64,000 nucleotides of DNA from Asanoa iriomotensis (GTDB taxonomy: Bacteria; Actinomycetota; Actinomycetes; Mycobacteriales; Micromonosporaceae): contig NZ_BONC01000015.1 in the NCBI RefSeq assembly GCF_016862515.1, positions 62,001-126,000 on the forward strand, read 5' to 3'. Under the pieces are notes generated by a model. The model had not been told where the DNA came from and made no database searches. It worked only from the letters and a program-made list of their open reading frames with translations. Both the position numbers and the translations under genes were made by a program. The stretch's first letter is position 1; each line of letters begins with the position of its first letter. Below, piece after piece: positions 61,518-64,000 of the stretch.

Positions 61518-62895
61518 CGACGATCCCTTCGAGCTTCTTCTGGTACGCGGTAGCGACCTCGTCGACGCTCTTGCCTCCGGTCACCTCGGCGGTCGCCTCC
61601 TGCAGCGCGACCGACACCTGCGGGTAGACCGCCAGCGGCGGCCGGTACGCGGTGACCGGGAGCACCTTCTCGGCGACGAAGTTGAGCATCGGGTCGGCCG
61701 CGAGCACCTCCTTGTTGACGTCGGTGCGGGCCGTGATCCGGGTGGCGCCGGCCAGTTCCGCCTTGACGGCCTCCGCCGAGTGCATGAAGGACAACAGCTC
61801 CCATGCCTGCGACGGGTACTTGGAGTTGGGGTTGAGCGTCCGCACGCCGCCGCCCGACATGCTGACGAAGTCCTGGCCGCGGATGCCGGCGCCGGGCTGC
61901 TTGGCGGGGATCATCGCGTAGCCGACGGTGGCGTCGCGGTCGGCCATCTTGGCGATGCCGTCCGTGGGGTGCACCACGCTGCGCCAGAAGTAGTCGCCCT
62001 CGGCCAGGATGCCGATCTTGCCGGCGGCGAACTCGGTGAACGACTTGTCGCGACCCTTCGCCTCCTGCTGGAGCTTCGGGTCGCCCAGGCCACCGGCGTA
62101 GATCTTGCTGTAGAGGTCGAGCATGTCCTTGACCGGCTGACCGGCACCGGCCCACTTGCCGTCGTGGTAGATCTCGCCACCTGCGCCGACCAGCAGCGGC
62201 AGCGCACCCTGCATCGTGGTCGCCTCGCCCATGGCGGTGCCGGCGTTGAGCTGGATCGGGGTCACGCCGGGTAGGGCCTTGAGCTTGGCGCCGGCGTCGA
62301 GGATCTCCTGCCAGCTCGTTGGCTGCCATTCGGCCGGCAGGCCGGCCTGGGCGAACAGCTTCTTGTTGTAGTAGAGGACCCGGCCGTCGGTGCCCAGCGG
62401 GATGCCGTAGCGCTTGTCCTCGAAGGTGCCCAGGCCCTGCACCGTCTCCGGGATCTGTGACCAGCCCTCCCAGGATTCGACCTGGTCGCCGGCCACCTCG
62501 TCGAGGGGCTTGAGGTATCCGGCCTGCACGAACTCGCCGACCCAGATGCCGTCGACGGCGATCACGTCGGCGCCGCCCTTGGAGCGCAGGTCGAGGGCCA
62601 GCTTGGTCTTGAACTGCTCGTCGTCGACGCCGCTCGGCACGAAGGTGACCTTGGCGGTGACACCCTTGGCCTTCTGCGCCTCGACGAACCGTGGGATGAC
62701 CCACTTCTCGATCCACTCCGCACCGGCGGCATTCTTGCCTCCGGCGATCGCGTTGGCGGAGATCGTGAGGGTGATGTTCTTGGCGTCCTTGCCCGCGGGC
62801 TCGGACGAGTCGCCGCAGGCCGCTGTGGTGAGGGCGAGGGCGGTGGCGATGCACGCGGCGAGCACGCGCGTCGCGTGTCTCGGCTTGGCTGACAT
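61492..62895 (-). CDS. Carbohydrate ABC transporter substrate-binding lipoprotein (CUT1)
   Basis: From ATG 62895 (GAAGGGAAG upstream) the protein has 467 residues. The signal peptide ends at ALTTAACGD. The extracytoplasmic bacterial SBP family 1 fold includes ADVIAVDGIWVGEFVQAGYLKPL, YGIPLGTDGRVLYYNKKLFAQAGLP, EFAAGKIGILAEGDYFW and SKYPSQAWELLSFMHSAEAV. Such proteins bind oligosaccharides or glycosides. First gene of the nine-gene operon; the operator palindrome is about 95 nt upstream. Confidence 0.93.
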   Translation of the reverse strand: MSAKPRHATRVLAACIATALALTTAACGDSSEPAGKDAKNITLTISANAIAGGKNAAGAEWIEKWVIPRFVEAQKAKGVTAKVTFVPSGVDDEQFKTKLALDLRSKGGADVIAVDGIWVGEFVQAGYLKPLDEVAGDQVESWEGWSQIPETVQGLGTFEDKRYGIPLGTDGRVLYYNKKLFAQAGLPAEWQPTSWQEILDAGAKLKALPGVTPIQLNAGTAMGEATTMQGALPLLVGAGGEIYHDGKWAGAGQPVKDMLDLYSKIYAGGLGDPKLQQEAKGRDKSFTEFAAGKIGILAEGDYFWRSVVHPTDGIAKMADRDATVGYAMIPAKQPGAGIRGQDFVSMSGGGVRTLNPNSKYPSQAWELLSFMHSAEAVKAELAGATRITARTDVNKEVLAADPMLNFVAEKVLPVTAYRPPLAVYPQVSVALQEATAEVTGGKSVDEVATAYQKKLEGIVGGAGNVTS

Positions 62896-62987
62896 GGGCT
62901 GCTTCCCTTCGCAAGGAGAGGCTTCGAAGAGACTCGCGGGTCGCCCGCCGGCCGCGGGATCTGCCACCAGCGGTGCTCCGGCCACAA

Positions 62988-62997
62988 TGTCATGACA
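62988..62997. promoter_or_regulatory. TGTCATGACA palindrome, putative GntR operator 1
   Basis: A perfect 10-bp palindrome upstream of the cluster 2 operon. The same 10-mer occurs at 63857-63866 before the adjacent GntR gene. A second dyad, ATGTT-N5-AACAT at 63027-63041, lies just upstream of it in the same gap. Confidence 0.72.
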
Positions 62998-63046
62998 GCC
63001 TGACGACGTAAATACCTGTCATCGATATGTTCTGGAAACATTCGCT

Positions 63047-63784
63047 TCACCGCTCGGCGACGGACACCTCGAGCGAGTAGCGGGTGGCACGGTAGATGTG
63101 CGCGCCGTGCTCGACGTGCAACCCCTGGTCGTCGTACCCGGTGCGGGTCATGGTCAGCACCGGTGCGCCGCGCCGCTCGCCGAGCATGTGCGCCTCCGCC
63201 CCGGTCGCCGCCCGGGCGCCGATGAGCTGGTGGGCGCTGCGGATCCGGATGCCACCCGCGCGCAGGATCCCGTAGAGGCCGTCGCGCTGCAGCGCGTCGA
63301 TGGTGAGCCGGACCCGGTCGACCGGAAGCCAGTTCTCCATCACGGCGAGCGGTTCGCCGTCGGCGAACCGCAGCCGCCGCAGGTGCTGCACCTCGGTGCC
63401 GGGTGCCACGCCGAGCGCGGCGGCGACCTCCGGCGGGCAGCGCACGACGGCCAGCTCCAGCACCGATGTGGACGGCCGCTGGCCGCTGCGCAGCAGGTCG
63501 TCGTGCAGGCTGGTCAGCTCGACCGACCGCCGCACCTCGACCCGCACGACCTGGGTGCCGACCCCGCGGCGGCGCACGATCAGTCCCTTGTCGACGAGAT
63601 GCTGGATCGCCTGGCGGACGGTGGGGCGGGACAGCCCGAGCCGGTCGGCCAGCCGCAGCTCGCTGTCCAGGCGGTCACCGGGCGCGAGCTCGCCACGGTG
63701 GATCGCTGCGGCGAACTGCTCTGCGACCTGGAAGTAGAGCGGGACAGGGCTGTTCCGGTCGACCGCGATCTGGGGGCGGCTCAC
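63047..63784 (-). CDS. GntR/HutC (UTRA) transcriptional regulator of cluster 2
   Basis: A 245-residue regulator from GTG 63784 with GAGGAGGT upstream. The winged helix is VPLYFQVAEQFAAAIHRGELAPGDRLDSELRLADRLGLSRPTVRQAIQHLV. The UTRA domain follows from about residue 90 (AVMENWLPVDR, DGLYGILRAGG, PVLTMTRTGYDDQG, YRATRYSLEVSV). Same length as, and close paralogue of, the 44577-45314 regulator. It sits directly upstream of the operon on the same strand, and both promoters carry TGTCATGACA, so autoregulation is likely. Confidence 0.92.
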   Translation of the reverse strand: MSRPQIAVDRNSPVPLYFQVAEQFAAAIHRGELAPGDRLDSELRLADRLGLSRPTVRQAIQHLVDKGLIVRRRGVGTQVVRVEVRRSVELTSLHDDLLRSGQRPSTSVLELAVVRCPPEVAAALGVAPGTEVQHLRRLRFADGEPLAVMENWLPVDRVRLTIDALQRDGLYGILRAGGIRIRSAHQLIGARAATGAEAHMLGERRGAPVLTMTRTGYDDQGLHVEHGAHIYRATRYSLEVSVAER

Positions 63785-63820
63785 GGTACCTCCTCGCTGT
63801 GCGGGGATCTCGCGGTCGTC

Positions 63821-63849
63821 ACTGTACCGAAACGGTCACCAGACGTTAA
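63821..63849 (-). promoter_or_regulatory. Predicted promoter of the cluster 2 GntR gene
   Basis: On the minus strand TTAACG (63849-63844) and TACAGT (63826-63821) are separated by 17 nt, about 40 nt before the GTG start. The operator palindrome lies 8 nt upstream of the -35. Confidence 0.55.
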
Positions 63850-63856
63850 GAGCCGA

Positions 63857-63866
63857 TGTCATGACA
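63857..63866. promoter_or_regulatory. TGTCATGACA palindrome, putative GntR operator 2
   Basis: Second copy of the 10-bp palindrome, preceded by A as in copy 1 (ATGTCATGACA shared over 11 bases). Likely autoregulatory site. Confidence 0.72.
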
Positions 63867-63952
63867 ACACAACCCCGACCGCTTCGCCGGCCACGTCCGC
63901 CACCAAACCTTCGGGTCCGATCCCCAACGGTGGCGACGGGTCCGATGGTCGC

Positions 63953-64000
63953 CTAGCGGGCGGCGACCGCTAGGGCGGCGGACGCGATGGCCAACCCGAG
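63953..64000 (-). CDS. C-terminal end of a probable membrane protein, cut by window edge
   Basis: On the minus strand the last 15 codons before a TAG at 63953-63955 read LGLAIASAALAVAAR, which looks like the end of a hydrophobic helix. Only this fragment is inside the window, so it is a weak call. Confidence 0.35.
   Translation of the reverse strand, partial: LGLAIASAALAVAAR

Noticed and set aside
61327-62274. Plus-strand frame of 315 codons opposite the cluster 2 binding protein
   Set aside because: Antisense to a lipoprotein with clear SBP family 1 features; no start signal or domain.
1-64000. CRISPR arrays, rRNA genes and intact insertion sequences
   Set aside because: No regularly spaced repeats, no rRNA-like sequence and no DDE transposase frame were seen.

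Overview
The window is high-GC DNA from a mycelial actinobacterium. Supporting signs are near-universal G/C third positions, GTG starts, 4-nt stop/start overlaps, an AfsR/SARP-type regulator, a DivIVA protein, an LCP enzyme, many secreted proteins, and a class Ia nrdAB operon behind a cobalamin riboswitch as known in Streptomyces. The genus cannot be fixed from the sequence; Micromonosporales or Streptomyces-like lineages are both possible.

Layout. 1-8.3 kb: a 5'-truncated SARP/AAA regulator, HAD hydrolase, AI-2E-type permease, a small sortase substrate (LPVTG), a gene-poor stretch with inverted and direct repeats (5561-6052), a DUF1801 protein, a PadR regulator, and a Ros/MucR-type zinc-finger protein carrying three repeated helix-turn-helix-like units. 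8.5-12.3 kb: a three-layer control region (two NrdR boxes on a promoter, then an adenosylcobalamin riboswitch) driving nrdA-nrdB. 12.3-26.7 kb: envelope and accessory genes, including a YraQ/TIGR03943 permease pair with a Fur/Zur-like palindrome, TenA, HIT protein, a Cmx-type drug exporter, a membrane SGNH hydrolase, a DEAD-box helicase, DivIVA, an L,D-transpeptidase-like lipoprotein, an HxlR/MFS divergent pair and a diguanylate cyclase. 26.8-44.6 kb: mostly single metabolic and regulatory genes (aldo/keto reductase, peptidase E, PPOX/HxlR pair, secreted proteins, GntR-TetR chimera, SDRs, LCP, nadE, sirtuin). This stretch also holds three decayed loci: a frameshifted sialidase, and an XRE regulator and a HExxH peptide hydroxylase that both lost their N-termini at one junction.

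44.6-63.8 kb: two sugar-type catabolic clusters, each with a GntR/UTRA regulator, an ABC importer and Gfo/Idh oxidoreductases. Cluster 1 runs on the + strand (Gfo/Idh, binding protein, permease, ATPase, Gfo/Idh, methyltransferase). Cluster 2 is a nine-gene, mostly overlapping minus-strand operon (binding protein, two permeases, ATPase, PHP hydrolase, sugar isomerase, Gfo/Idh, GH38 alpha-mannosidase, P-loop kinase). Its operator-like palindrome TGTCATGACA is repeated upstream of its own GntR gene. Between the clusters lies tRNA-Leu(GAG), with the C-terminal remnant of a recombinase reading antisense into it, the mark of an old integrated element.

Most promising for follow-up: the mannosidase/PHP/isomerase/dehydrogenase operon as a possibly uncharacterised glycan-derivative pathway, the Ros-finger triple-HTH protein, the stacked nrdAB control region, and the deletion scar that destroyed a RiPP-type HExxH hydroxylase.
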